From Pseudomonas argentinensis (GTDB taxonomy: Bacteria > Pseudomonadota > Gammaproteobacteria > Pseudomonadales > Pseudomonadaceae), in the NCBI RefSeq assembly GCF_001839655.2, contig NZ_CP056087.1, positions 3,844,001-3,908,000 of the forward strand: DNA of 64,000 nt, read 5' to 3'. Shown here piece by piece: positions 57,176-64,000 of the stretch. Within the stretch, counting starts at the first letter, position 1, and every line of letters starts with the position of its first letter. A program made the translations under genes and the position numbers. The notes under the pieces are model-generated. The model saw nothing but the letters and a program-made list of their open reading frames with translations. It made no database searches and was not told the origin of the DNA.

Positions 57176-57516
57176 GAGCCAAAACTCCTAAACGGATACA
57201 GGCCGACCTTTTGCGATCGACTTGAGAAAGTGACAGTGAGGGGAGGCAATAGTTGGAGCAGGTTTTGGGCGCAAATAGTACGGGTAAATATGTCGCCTAC
57301 AGAAGCGAAAAACACAGCCAAAGTGACATCATTCGCAACCCGGTGGAACGGCGGCCTGCCCACGCGTTCCAGCACGCCGGGAGAAACTCCTACAGCGCGC
57401 CCTGGCGCACAGTTTTTCCAAGGCTGCGTACAAGGCTGCAGAGATCGGAAATGATGGCGCAGTATTTACCGAGTGACCCTATACTGGCGCCACTCCAATG
57501 ACATGGAAACCCACCC
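57176..57516. other. Divergent promoter region of the stressosome operon and a chemoreceptor gene
   Basis: About 340 bases of moderately A/T-richer DNA between rsbR and the chemoreceptor gene. I see no clear operator, repeat or small gene. Confidence 0.5.
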
Positions 57517-59163
57517 ATGCGCCTCGACACGCTGACACTCAAGACCCGTCTGATCATCGCAGTGGCCATCCCCTGCATCGCCCTGATTCTGGTTGCTGTG
57601 ACCAGCCTCACCAGCATGTCGAACATGCAGAAAGAAGCCAGCGCGCTCTATCTCAATACCTCCGCCCCCATGCGCGCGATGGCCGAAGCCGCCTCGCGCA
57701 TCCCGCGCATGCGCGTCGGTATCGACATGATGCTGCTGCAGGACACCGCCCTGCGCGACGAGCGCGGGGTCAAGACCCGGGTGCAGGAGGCGCTCAACGA
57801 AGATATTCCTGGCATGCGCGAGGCCATGCGCCATGCCGTCGAGGCCCAGGTCAACCCGGAGCGCCGCGCCCAGGCGCAGCGCCTGCTCGACCAGTTCGAG
57901 GCCATGGTGAGCGCGGAACTCATGCCGATGCTGCAGGCCCTGGACGGGGGCGACATGGCCCGGGCCCAGCAGATCTACCGCGACCAGTACGCCAAGAGCT
58001 ACGGGGTGATGCGCCAGGGTGCCGGTGAACTGCTCGACACCCTGCTGCAGCAGGCCGAGCAGCAAAACCAGCGCAGCACCGACAACTATGAACAGGGCCG
58101 CCTGCAGCAGCTGACGATCATCGCCCTGGGCCTGCTGGTGTCCTTCGTCACCTCCTGGCTGATCGTCGCCAACCTGCGGCGCCGGGTGTCCACCCTGCAG
58201 AGCAGCCTGGGCCATGCCGCCGACAACCTGGCACTCGATTCGCGCATCGAACTCAGTGGCAGCGACGAGCTGAGCGACATCGCCCAGAGTTTCAACCGCT
58301 TTCTGGAAAAAGTGCATGGCATCATGCAGCAGCTGGCCGGCAATTCCCGCCAGCTCTCTGCCATGGCCCGCGAGGTGGCCGAACGTGCGCGCCTGACCCA
58401 GAGCAACTGCGTGGCCCAGAGCGACCGCACCGTGCAGGTGGCCACCGCCATCCATGAGCTGGGTTCGACGGTCAACGAGATTGCCGGCAATGCCGAGAAC
58501 GCTGCCAAGGTGGCCCGCGAAGCCACCGAGCATGCCAATGGCGGACGCGAGGTGGTTGACCAGGCCAACCGACAGATCGATTCGCTCAGCGGCGAACTGG
58601 AGCAGACCGCCAGCGTGGTCGGCGCCCTGGCCGGGCAGATCGAGGCGATCAGCGCCACCCTGGGCACCATTCGCAGCATTTCCGAGCAGACCAACCTGCT
58701 GGCCCTCAACGCCGCCATCGAAGCGGCCCGCGCCGGCGAACAGGGCCGCGGCTTTGCCGTGGTGGCCGATGAGGTGCGCACCCTGGCCAGCCGTTCGGGC
58801 GCGTCCACCGAAGAAATCCAGAAGGTCATCGACCGCCTGCAGGCCGAGTCGCGCTCGGCGGTCGAGGCCATGGCCAAGGGCCGCCAGCAGAGCGAACGGG
58901 TGGTCGAATACGCGGGCAAGGCCTCCGAGGCGCTGGCACAGATCAATGGCCATATCAGCCAGATCAGCGACCAGAACATCCAGGTCGCCACGGCCACCGA
59001 AGAACAGTCCGCCGTGGTCGAGGAGATCAACCGCAACGTCGAGCAGATCAACCAGTTCACCCAGCAAACCACGCAGATCGCCGACCAGTTGAACGACGCC
59101 AGCAGCAACCTGCAGAGCCTGTCGCGCCAGCTCGACGAGCTGGTCGGCAACTTCAGGCTGTAG
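57517..59163 (+). CDS. Methyl-accepting chemotaxis protein with four-helix-bundle sensor
   Basis: A 548-residue chemoreceptor. A first membrane helix ([21 protein letters not shown]) is followed by a helical periplasmic domain of about 150 residues (four-helix-bundle type), a second helix near 198-220 ([19 protein letters not shown]), HAMP, and a signalling domain with the conserved tip [22 protein letters not shown] near 390. The ligand is unknown. It is divergent from the stressosome operon, and no che genes are nearby. Confidence 0.94.
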   Translation: MRLDTLTLKTRLIIAVAIPCIALILVAVTSLTSMSNMQKEASALYLNTSAPMRAMAEAASRIPRMRVGIDMMLLQDTALRDERGVKTRVQEALNEDIPGMREAMRHAVEAQVNPERRAQAQRLLDQFEAMVSAELMPMLQALDGGDMARAQQIYRDQYAKSYGVMRQGAGELLDTLLQQAEQQNQRSTDNYEQGRLQQLTIIALGLLVSFVTSWLIVANLRRRVSTLQSSLGHAADNLALDSRIELSGSDELSDIAQSFNRFLEKVHGIMQQLAGNSRQLSAMAREVAERARLTQSNCVAQSDRTVQVATAIHELGSTVNEIAGNAENAAKVAREATEHANGGREVVDQANRQIDSLSGELEQTASVVGALAGQIEAISATLGTIRSISEQTNLLALNAAIEAARAGEQGRGFAVVADEVRTLASRSGASTEEIQKVIDRLQAESRSAVEAMAKGRQQSERVVEYAGKASEALAQINGHISQISDQNIQVATATEEQSAVVEEINRNVEQINQFTQQTTQIADQLNDASSNLQSLSRQLDELVGNFRL

Positions 59164-59205
59164 GCCTGCCGCCAGCGCTGGCAAGATGCCGGCGCTGGCG
59201 CGCCT

Positions 59206-59868
59206 CTAACCCTCGCCCCCCCGTGCCGGCGCCAGCAGGCGCGCGCCCAGCACCACCGCCCCGCCTAGGTAAGCCACGGCGCTCCAGGCTGCCATCAGAA
59301 TGCCGCCGAAGCGCTGGTCATCCAGCTGTTCGAAACCGAATGCGCCCAGGCACAGCTCGGCCGGATAGATCAGCCTGGGCGCCATGATCAGCACCACGCC
59401 CAGCATGGTCATGTGCACGAAGGTCAGAAAGAAACCGAACATGGCGGCCGCCAGGCCCCGGCGCGAGTCGCTGGCGAAGCCCAGCAGCCAGACGCCGAGC
59501 CCCACGGCGAGAAAGCTGGCTTGCTGGGCGACGAACGCCCAGACGTTGAGCGCCGCTGCTTCATGTAGCGGTGGCGCATGCCAGCCCCATACCACCGCCA
59601 TTTCCGCGGCGAACACCAGAAACACTGCCGCACTGCTGTGGCGCAGCCCATCCACCCGCAGGCCGGTGCGGGCCAGGCCGATGGCCAGCAGCGGCGCGGC
59701 CAGCGCCACCACGCCCAGGTGCAAGAGCATATGGGCGGAAAATGCCGTGCGACTCATCGCCGGCAAGGGGCCCAGCCAGCACGCGGCCAATACCAGAAAA
59801 CCAAGCGCCAGCGGCCAGTTCCATGCCGCTCTGCGCACCGCGGCGCCCTCCCCGAGCCGCTCAGCCAT
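59206..59868 (-). CDS. CtaG-type cytochrome c oxidase assembly protein (caa3_CtaG)
   Basis: A 220-residue polytopic membrane protein from the ATG at 59868, overlapping the SCO1 gene by 8 bases; a longer frame to 59910 lies inside that gene. Six or seven hydrophobic segments and conserved histidines in AHMLLHLGV, WGWHAPPLHEAA and FVHMTMLGVV match the DUF1404/caa3_CtaG family, implicated in copper delivery to haem-copper oxidases. Coupling to an SCO1 protein supports copper-centre assembly. No oxidase subunit gene is in the window. Confidence 0.88.
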   Translation of the reverse strand: MAERLGEGAAVRRAAWNWPLALGFLVLAACWLGPLPAMSRTAFSAHMLLHLGVVALAAPLLAIGLARTGLRVDGLRHSSAAVFLVFAAEMAVVWGWHAPPLHEAAALNVWAFVAQQASFLAVGLGVWLLGFASDSRRGLAAAMFGFFLTFVHMTMLGVVLIMAPRLIYPAELCLGAFGFEQLDDQRFGGILMAAWSAVAYLGGAVVLGARLLAPARGGEG

Positions 59869-60490
59869 CCCGTGAGCGTCCCATGGCGGCAGAGATGTCC
59901 CGCACCCCATCGGCCGGCGCCCCCTGCAGCGAGATCAGGGTGGCCAGCTCACCGTCCGGGTTCATCAGGTACACCGAGCCGGTATGGTCGAGCATATAGG
60001 TATCGCCCATGGGCACCTTACGAACGTACACCCCATAGGCCTCGGCCACCTGTCGGACCTGTTCCGGGCTGCCGGTCAGGCCGAGGATGCGCTCATCGAA
60101 AAACGTCGTGTAGGCGGCCAGCACCTCGGGCGTGTCGCGCTCGGGATCGAGGCTGATGAACAGCGGCTGAAGCCGGGCGCTCTGCTCGCCGAGGCCGTCG
60201 AGCACCTTGGCGATCTGCATCAGGGTGGTCGGGCAGATATCGGCGCAGCGGGTGAAGCCGAAGAACACCAGCAGCCATTGACCTTCGAAGCTCTGCTCGG
60301 TCACGCGGCGGCCATGGGCCCCCTGCAGTTCGAACGGCCCACCGATGGGCGTGCCCGCCTCGACGGCCGCAGCCACCGGCGTGCGCGCCGGCCATAGCTG
60401 GTATGACAGCGGCAGTACAGCGAGCAGCAGGACGATGATCACCGTGCTGGCGATCCAGGTGGGTTTCACGTGCGCGGCCTCCTCGCCCAT
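59861..60490 (-). CDS. SCO1/SenC-family copper chaperone
   Basis: A 209-residue protein anchored by one N-terminal helix (WIASTVIIVLLLAVLPLSY). The thioredoxin-fold domain has the copper-binding C-x3-C in TRCADICPTTL near 83-87 and the third ligand, a histidine, in MLDHTGSVYLM near 168. It delivers copper to, or reduces, the CuA site of cytochrome oxidase on the periplasmic side of the membrane. The coupled ctaG-like gene follows. Confidence 0.95.
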   Translation of the reverse strand: MGEEAAHVKPTWIASTVIIVLLLAVLPLSYQLWPARTPVAAAVEAGTPIGGPFELQGAHGRRVTEQSFEGQWLLVFFGFTRCADICPTTLMQIAKVLDGLGEQSARLQPLFISLDPERDTPEVLAAYTTFFDERILGLTGSPEQVRQVAEAYGVYVRKVPMGDTYMLDHTGSVYLMNPDGELATLISLQGAPADGVRDISAAMGRSRDG

Positions 60491-60589
60491 CGCCGGCAGC
60501 GCCCCATTGCCTGCCTCGAGTTAATGACCACGGGCGGCCAGCTGCCGTGCGATCTGTTAAAGGTAACCGCAGGTCTCAGACGCGGCAGC

Positions 60590-61135
60590 TCAGACCTTGG
60601 TCGACGAAGACAGCTGCAGCCAGACCGAGAACGCGCCTAGCCCGGCCCAGAAGATGGTGAACATCCAGGGTGAACGCAGCGAGAAGCGCAGGGACTTGAA
60701 GTAGCGGTCCTCGCTGGACTCGTGCTCGCTGAACAGCGGCGATTCGTCATAGGCATGGCCGAACTTCGGCTCGCTGCGCAGCAGTTGCTCCTGCTTGAAA
60801 TGCCAGTGGCCGATGATCGCTGCCGAGGCGCGGATCCCAGGCCAGGCATTCAGCGAGCTGACGATGCCCAGCAGCGCCAGCAAGGTGGGTACCACCAGGG
60901 TGAACAGGTCGCCCCAGTCCGGGTTGGCGTTGGCCATCGATGAGGCATAGGCGATAACCAGAAACGACTGCGCCGCCAGGTAGGCGTTGGTGCGGTCGGC
61001 CATCAGGTTGGTTTCGTACTGGATTTCCCGCCGGTAGAAATCCAGGCGCTCCTTTGGAGTGCCGAACATCAGCGAGTTGGAGACTTCGCTACTGTCCGCA
61101 GAGGGATCGGGATCGCTGGAGGTAATGATTCTGGG
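60590..61135 (-). CDS. Conserved membrane protein of unknown function
   Basis: The start is uncertain: a GTG at 61135 gives 181 residues, an ATG at 61069 gives 159, and the frame is open to 61213. The N-terminal part is soluble and ends with RLDFYRREIQYETNLMADRT. Three hydrophobic stretches follow (AYLAAQSFLVIAYASSMA, LFTLVVPTLLALLGIVSSL and MFTIFWAGLGAFSVWL), with a charged, acidic loop between the second and third. I do not recognise the family. It lies just downstream of the YciF-type gene on the same strand and may share its transcript. Confidence 0.7.
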   Translation of the reverse strand, partial: PRIITSSDPDPSADSSEVSNSLMFGTPKERLDFYRREIQYETNLMADRTNAYLAAQSFLVIAYASSMANANPDWGDLFTLVVPTLLALLGIVSSLNAWPGIRASAAIIGHWHFKQEQLLRSEPKFGHAYDESPLFSEHESSEDRYFKSLRFSLRSPWMFTIFWAGLGAFSVWLQLSSSTKV

Positions 61136-61213
61136 CACTTCGAGGGCAACCGATATAACGGAAAGACAGGGCGGCGGCGCCTTGCAGCGGGCTGCGAGGC
61201 GCCGCCTGGCCAA

Positions 61214-61723
61214 TTAACGCTTGGCTTCGGTGTCCGGCGCTTCCGAGCGGGTCAGGAAGGCGTCGGTAAGCTCGGGCAGGTGATCCTTGATCCACTCGGC
61301 CATTGCTTCCTCCTGGGGCAGGATGGTTTCGCAGACCCGCTGGGTTTCGCGGTCGCCAACTGCCTTGGCCGTCGCGATCAGCACCGTGTAGGAGGCGATT
61401 TCGAGGTTCTCGAACACATAGCCGCTCATGGCGCCCTTGATCACTTCGTCGCTCATCACCGAGCCGCCGACCGCCTGGCCGAAGGCCGCGAGCTTGCCGG
61501 CCATGTCCTTGAGCATCGAGGGCTTCTCGCCGAGGCGCTCCAGGCAACCTTCCAGCAATTCACGCTGGCCCTGGGTCTCCTCGATATGTTGTTCGATACG
61601 GGTCTTGAGCTTGGGATAATGCTCGAGGCGCGATGCCTGTGCTTTCAACATCTGCTCGGCCTGCTGCTCCATCGCATGGGCATCGCGAAGCCAGCTCAAC
61701 AGATTTTCGGTCTTGGTCGCCAT
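61214..61723 (-). CDS. YciE/YciF-family ferritin-like protein (DUF892)
   Basis: A 169-residue helical protein from the ATG at 61723. The four-helix ferritin-like core shows DAHAMEQQAEQML, HIEETQGQRELLEGCL, YVFENLEIASYTVLIATA and ILPQEEAMAEWIKDHL, with carboxylates and histidine placed to bind two metals. YciF proteins are stress-induced and linked to osmotic, desiccation and oxidative stress; in E. coli yciF is next to the KGG gene yciG, whose equivalent here lies about 15 kb away at 46587. Confidence 0.92.
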   Translation of the reverse strand: MATKTENLLSWLRDAHAMEQQAEQMLKAQASRLEHYPKLKTRIEQHIEETQGQRELLEGCLERLGEKPSMLKDMAGKLAAFGQAVGGSVMSDEVIKGAMSGYVFENLEIASYTVLIATAKAVGDRETQRVCETILPQEEAMAEWIKDHLPELTDAFLTRSEAPDTEAKR

Positions 61724-62024
61724 GATCGTTCGCTCCTGGATTTGATTGGGATTCGTTATTGGGAACGAGGCGGCGGCCAATACGTTCGCATTTCAGGACG
61801 AGCGGTTAATTCCAAGGCCGCGCAATTACCGAATGACGATTGGCGTCGGCAAAACAATCCGCTCGCATTGCCTACAAATAAACGATGAAGTGCCGCACAA
61901 GCCCTGAATAAATTATACAAATATCCGTTTATATAGCTGTTTGTATAGATATAGGGGGTATCACTTCCTGCGACTGGAAATAAAAAGCCCCGCGAAGGTG
62001 CGGGGCTCGGCGATCGGCCAGCGC
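61724..62024. other. Low-GC intergenic region upstream of yciF-like gene
   Basis: Roughly 61780-61960 is markedly A/T-rich and probably contains the promoter of the YciF-type gene. It also includes the terminator of the gene at 62025. No reading frame of interest is seen. Confidence 0.5.
61983..62008 (-). terminator. Rho-independent terminator of the DUF3509-like gene
   Basis: A perfect 8-bp stem AGCCCCGC / GCGGGGCT with a 6-base loop; on the minus strand TTTTTA follows. It begins 17 bases past the stop. Confidence 0.9.
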
Positions 62025-62378
62025 TCAGGCAGTGGGGCGCTGGCGGCGATCCAGATTGCGACGGGTCCACATCATCTTGGCCGCGGTCGGGCTCACCGGC
62101 GCACCGGTGAAGGTAGGCAGTTGACGGCGCACCCAGCGAGCACCGGCCCCCTTCCAGGAAATCTCGCCGCTGACCAGCTTTTGGTCACGCTCGAGCTCGT
62201 GCGCCAGGGCACGCAACTCGTTCTGATCGACCACGGTATGGCGGTCGACAGCCCTACGCAGTTGAGTCGCGCCACCCTTGGCAACTGTCAGCAGAAATTT
62301 TCCGTCCGGGCGCGGCGTCAGAGTGATCTCATGATTGGGCAGCGCAGACGCAAGCACTTCAATGGCAACAGCAGTCAT
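62025..62378 (-). CDS. Small DUF3509-like protein (117 aa)
   Basis: A 117-residue basic protein. Residues 8-75 resemble the DUF3509 pattern known from Pseudomonas: a PNHEITLTPRPDGKFLLTVA strand pair, a TQLRRAVDRHTVVDQNELRALAHELERDQ helix and a GE turn. A basic tail of about 40 residues (WVRRQLPTF to RRNLDRRQRP) extends it beyond the usual length. No signal or membrane segment is present. Function unknown; the family call is moderate. Confidence 0.7.
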   Translation of the reverse strand: MTAVAIEVLASALPNHEITLTPRPDGKFLLTVAKGGATQLRRAVDRHTVVDQNELRALAHELERDQKLVSGEISWKGAGARWVRRQLPTFTGAPVSPTAAKMMWTRRNLDRRQRPTA

Positions 62379-62713
62379 CGGAAAACTCCCTTGGTGAATG
62401 ACGATTTAACGTCACTCGTTATTGCACACTACATGCCAATCCAGGGAAGTCAGTGAACGCCTGTAAACAGGGCTTTTCAGACCACTTTCACAAACATCGA
62501 TATTGCAAAGTGCAAGATGCAACTTCAGGGGCGCCGCATTTTGCATGCCATCAAAATACAACTACCGGAGATTATTCAGGCTCATGTATACGATGTCGCC
62601 TGCCATTTATTTACAACACTTACAAATTGACAACAGGCTGCCTTTATATGGGCTGTGAAGGCCAGTCCTTACGGCAAGCCCGCCCCCAGGCGGCCCTGCC
62701 GTTGGCAACCGGC
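62379..62713. other. Low-GC intergenic region, no gene seen
   Basis: About 335 bases, A/T-rich from 62480 to 62660, between the DUF3509-like start and the alcohol dehydrogenase stop. I see no hairpin, repeat or convincing small gene. Confidence 0.5.
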
Positions 62714-63880
62714 TCAAGGTCGCAGGATGACCTTGCGGCAATCGTCCTCCTGCTTGTCGAACAGGCGATAACCTTCGGCCGCATCGGACAGATTCATGCG
62801 ATGGCTGATGATGACCTCCGGTTGCAGCACGCCACTCTGGACGCGTTCCAGCAGATCAGGCAGCAGGCCATGCACATGGGTCTGGCCCATCTTGAAGGTC
62901 AGCCCCTTGTCGAAGGCATCGCCGAACAGGAAACCATGGATGAAGCCTGCGTACACGCCGGGCACGCTTACCGTACCGCCACGCCGGACCGCAGCGATGC
63001 ACTGGCGCAGCGCCTTGCCGCTGCTGCCCTCGAGCTTGAGCTGGGTGAGCAGGGTTTCCGTGGCACTGCCCTTGGCTTCGAAGCCCACGGCATCGATGGC
63101 GGCGTCCACACCGCGGTAACCTTCGGTCTGCTCGATGATCGCCTCGGCCGGGTCATCGACCTTGTCGAAGTTGATCGGCACCACGCCATAGGTCGCCCGC
63201 GCATACTCGAGGCGGTACGGCTGGTTGTCGACCATGAAGATCTGCCTGGCGCCGAGCATCCGCGCACAGGCGGCGGCCATCAGCCCCACCGGGCCGGCGC
63301 CGTAGATGGCCACGCTGCTGCCCTCCTTCACCCCGCCATTGATCACCGCCTGGTAGCCGGTCGGCAGGATGTCGGTGAGAAACAGCACACGCTCGTCGTC
63401 GAGCTCATCGGGAATCTTGAACGGGCCGGCGTTGGCCTTGGGCACCCGCACCAGTTCGGCCTGGCCGCCGGGCATGCCGCCATACAAATGGCTGTAGCCG
63501 AACAGCGCGGCGCCGGAAGGAATCTGTTTCTTGTTGAGGATGGCGCCGCGGCCGTCGTTGGTGGTTTCACAGGCGGCATGCAGGTTCATGTCACAGAAGA
63601 AGCAATCGCCGCAGGCGATCACGAACGGCACGATCACCCGGTCGCCCTTGCTCACCGCGGTGACGGCGCTGCCGACTTCCTCGACGATACCCATGAATTC
63701 GTGGCCGAACACGTCGCCGTGTTTCACCTGGGGAATCTTGCCACGGTACAGGTGCAGGTCCGAGCCGCAGATCGCGGTAGCGGTCACCCGCAGAATGATG
63801 TCGTCCGGCTCCTGGATGACGGGGTCGGGTACGTTGTCGACGCGAACGTCGTGACTGCCATGGTAGGTCAATGCGCGCAT
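62714..63880 (-). CDS. Zinc-dependent alcohol dehydrogenase (MDR superfamily)
   Basis: A 388-residue medium-chain dehydrogenase. Catalytic zinc ligands lie in [12 protein letters not shown] near residue 38, [14 protein letters not shown] near 60 and further on; structural zinc cysteines are in [16 protein letters not shown] near 90-104. The cofactor site is [14 protein letters not shown] near 190. An insert between domains gives the length of formaldehyde-dehydrogenase-like and polyol-dehydrogenase-like members. It should oxidise an alcohol with NAD(P). No neighbour suggests the substrate. Confidence 0.92.
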   Translation of the reverse strand: MRALTYHGSHDVRVDNVPDPVIQEPDDIILRVTATAICGSDLHLYRGKIPQVKHGDVFGHEFMGIVEEVGSAVTAVSKGDRVIVPFVIACGDCFFCDMNLHAACETTNDGRGAILNKKQIPSGAALFGYSHLYGGMPGGQAELVRVPKANAGPFKIPDELDDERVLFLTDILPTGYQAVINGGVKEGSSVAIYGAGPVGLMAAACARMLGARQIFMVDNQPYRLEYARATYGVVPINFDKVDDPAEAIIEQTEGYRGVDAAIDAVGFEAKGSATETLLTQLKLEGSSGKALRQCIAAVRRGGTVSVPGVYAGFIHGFLFGDAFDKGLTFKMGQTHVHGLLPDLLERVQSGVLQPEVIISHRMNLSDAAEGYRLFDKQEDDCRKVILRP

Positions 63881-64000
63881 GCTGCTCTCCAGAACGAGGG
63901 TTGGGTGCCTGTTCTAAATACCGAGGAAGCGCCGATTCCTTTAGTTCAGCCGCAGGGATGAGTGGCCGCTTGCAGCATGTCGAGCGCATGCAAGCCCCGC

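Overview
The window is high-GC DNA with the gene content and repeat families of the genus Pseudomonas: an FabV-type enoyl reductase, ahpC/ahpF in that order, a DUF1652 protein, an OprD-type porin remnant, and GTG-headed short intergenic hairpins. No rRNA, tRNA, CRISPR array, phage or complete insertion sequence was seen. Most of it reads as ordinary chromosome, with several small decayed or repeat-bearing spots. The species was not determined.

Layout. 1-5.7 kb: a FAN1-type VRR-NUC nuclease (5' end outside the window) translationally coupled to a DinG/XPD-type Fe-S helicase that seems to carry its own N-terminal nuclease domain, then a small unknown protein, an M14 carboxypeptidase and an acidic orphan. 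5.8-6.4 kb: two facing copies of an intergenic repeat. 6.5-8.8 kb: ahpC-ahpF peroxide defence, with hairpins between the genes and a possible OxyR site upstream. 9-18 kb: solute-binding protein, two MFS transporters, FAD monooxygenase, lipoprotein, EamA exporter, HIT protein, uppP and an AraC regulator. 18.4-20.7 kb: deacetylase (acetylpolyamine type) and polyamine-binding protein, separated by a MITE-like element. 21-24.5 kb: a SitABCD-like Mn/Fe (or Zn) ABC operon behind a Fur-like box. 24.7-31.5 kb: chemoreceptor, DUF1090 protein, Gfo/Idh/MocA oxidoreductase, fabV and a SulP transporter.

31.5-36 kb holds the most unusual pair: a 298-residue protein with a thaumatin-like segment, divergent from a 1063-residue protein with five N-terminal repeats and a hydrophobic C-terminal region resembling type III translocon proteins of the HrpF/NolX/HrpK group, although no secretion genes are visible. 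36-49 kb: HxlR regulator with its divergent PRISE-type reductase, AGCS symporter, frameshifted LysE exporter, EAL-type c-di-GMP protein with a degenerate GGDEF, solute-binding protein, sensor kinase with receiver protein, a two-repeat KGG stress protein, DoxX, a wrecked OprD porin carrying an element with perfect 17-bp inverted ends, and a Nudix hydrolase.

49-57.2 kb is a coherent signalling locus on the minus strand: RsbR, RsbS and RsbT stressosome proteins, a fused ATPase/PP2C-type phosphatase (RsbX-like), a histidine kinase and two hybrid kinases. The first five genes are overlapped or almost touching, which suggests a stressosome whose output enters a phosphorelay instead of a sigma-B cascade. 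57.5-64 kb: chemoreceptor, CtaG and SCO1 copper/oxidase assembly proteins, a membrane protein of unknown function, a YciF-type ferritin-like stress protein, a DUF3509-like protein and a zinc alcohol dehydrogenase.
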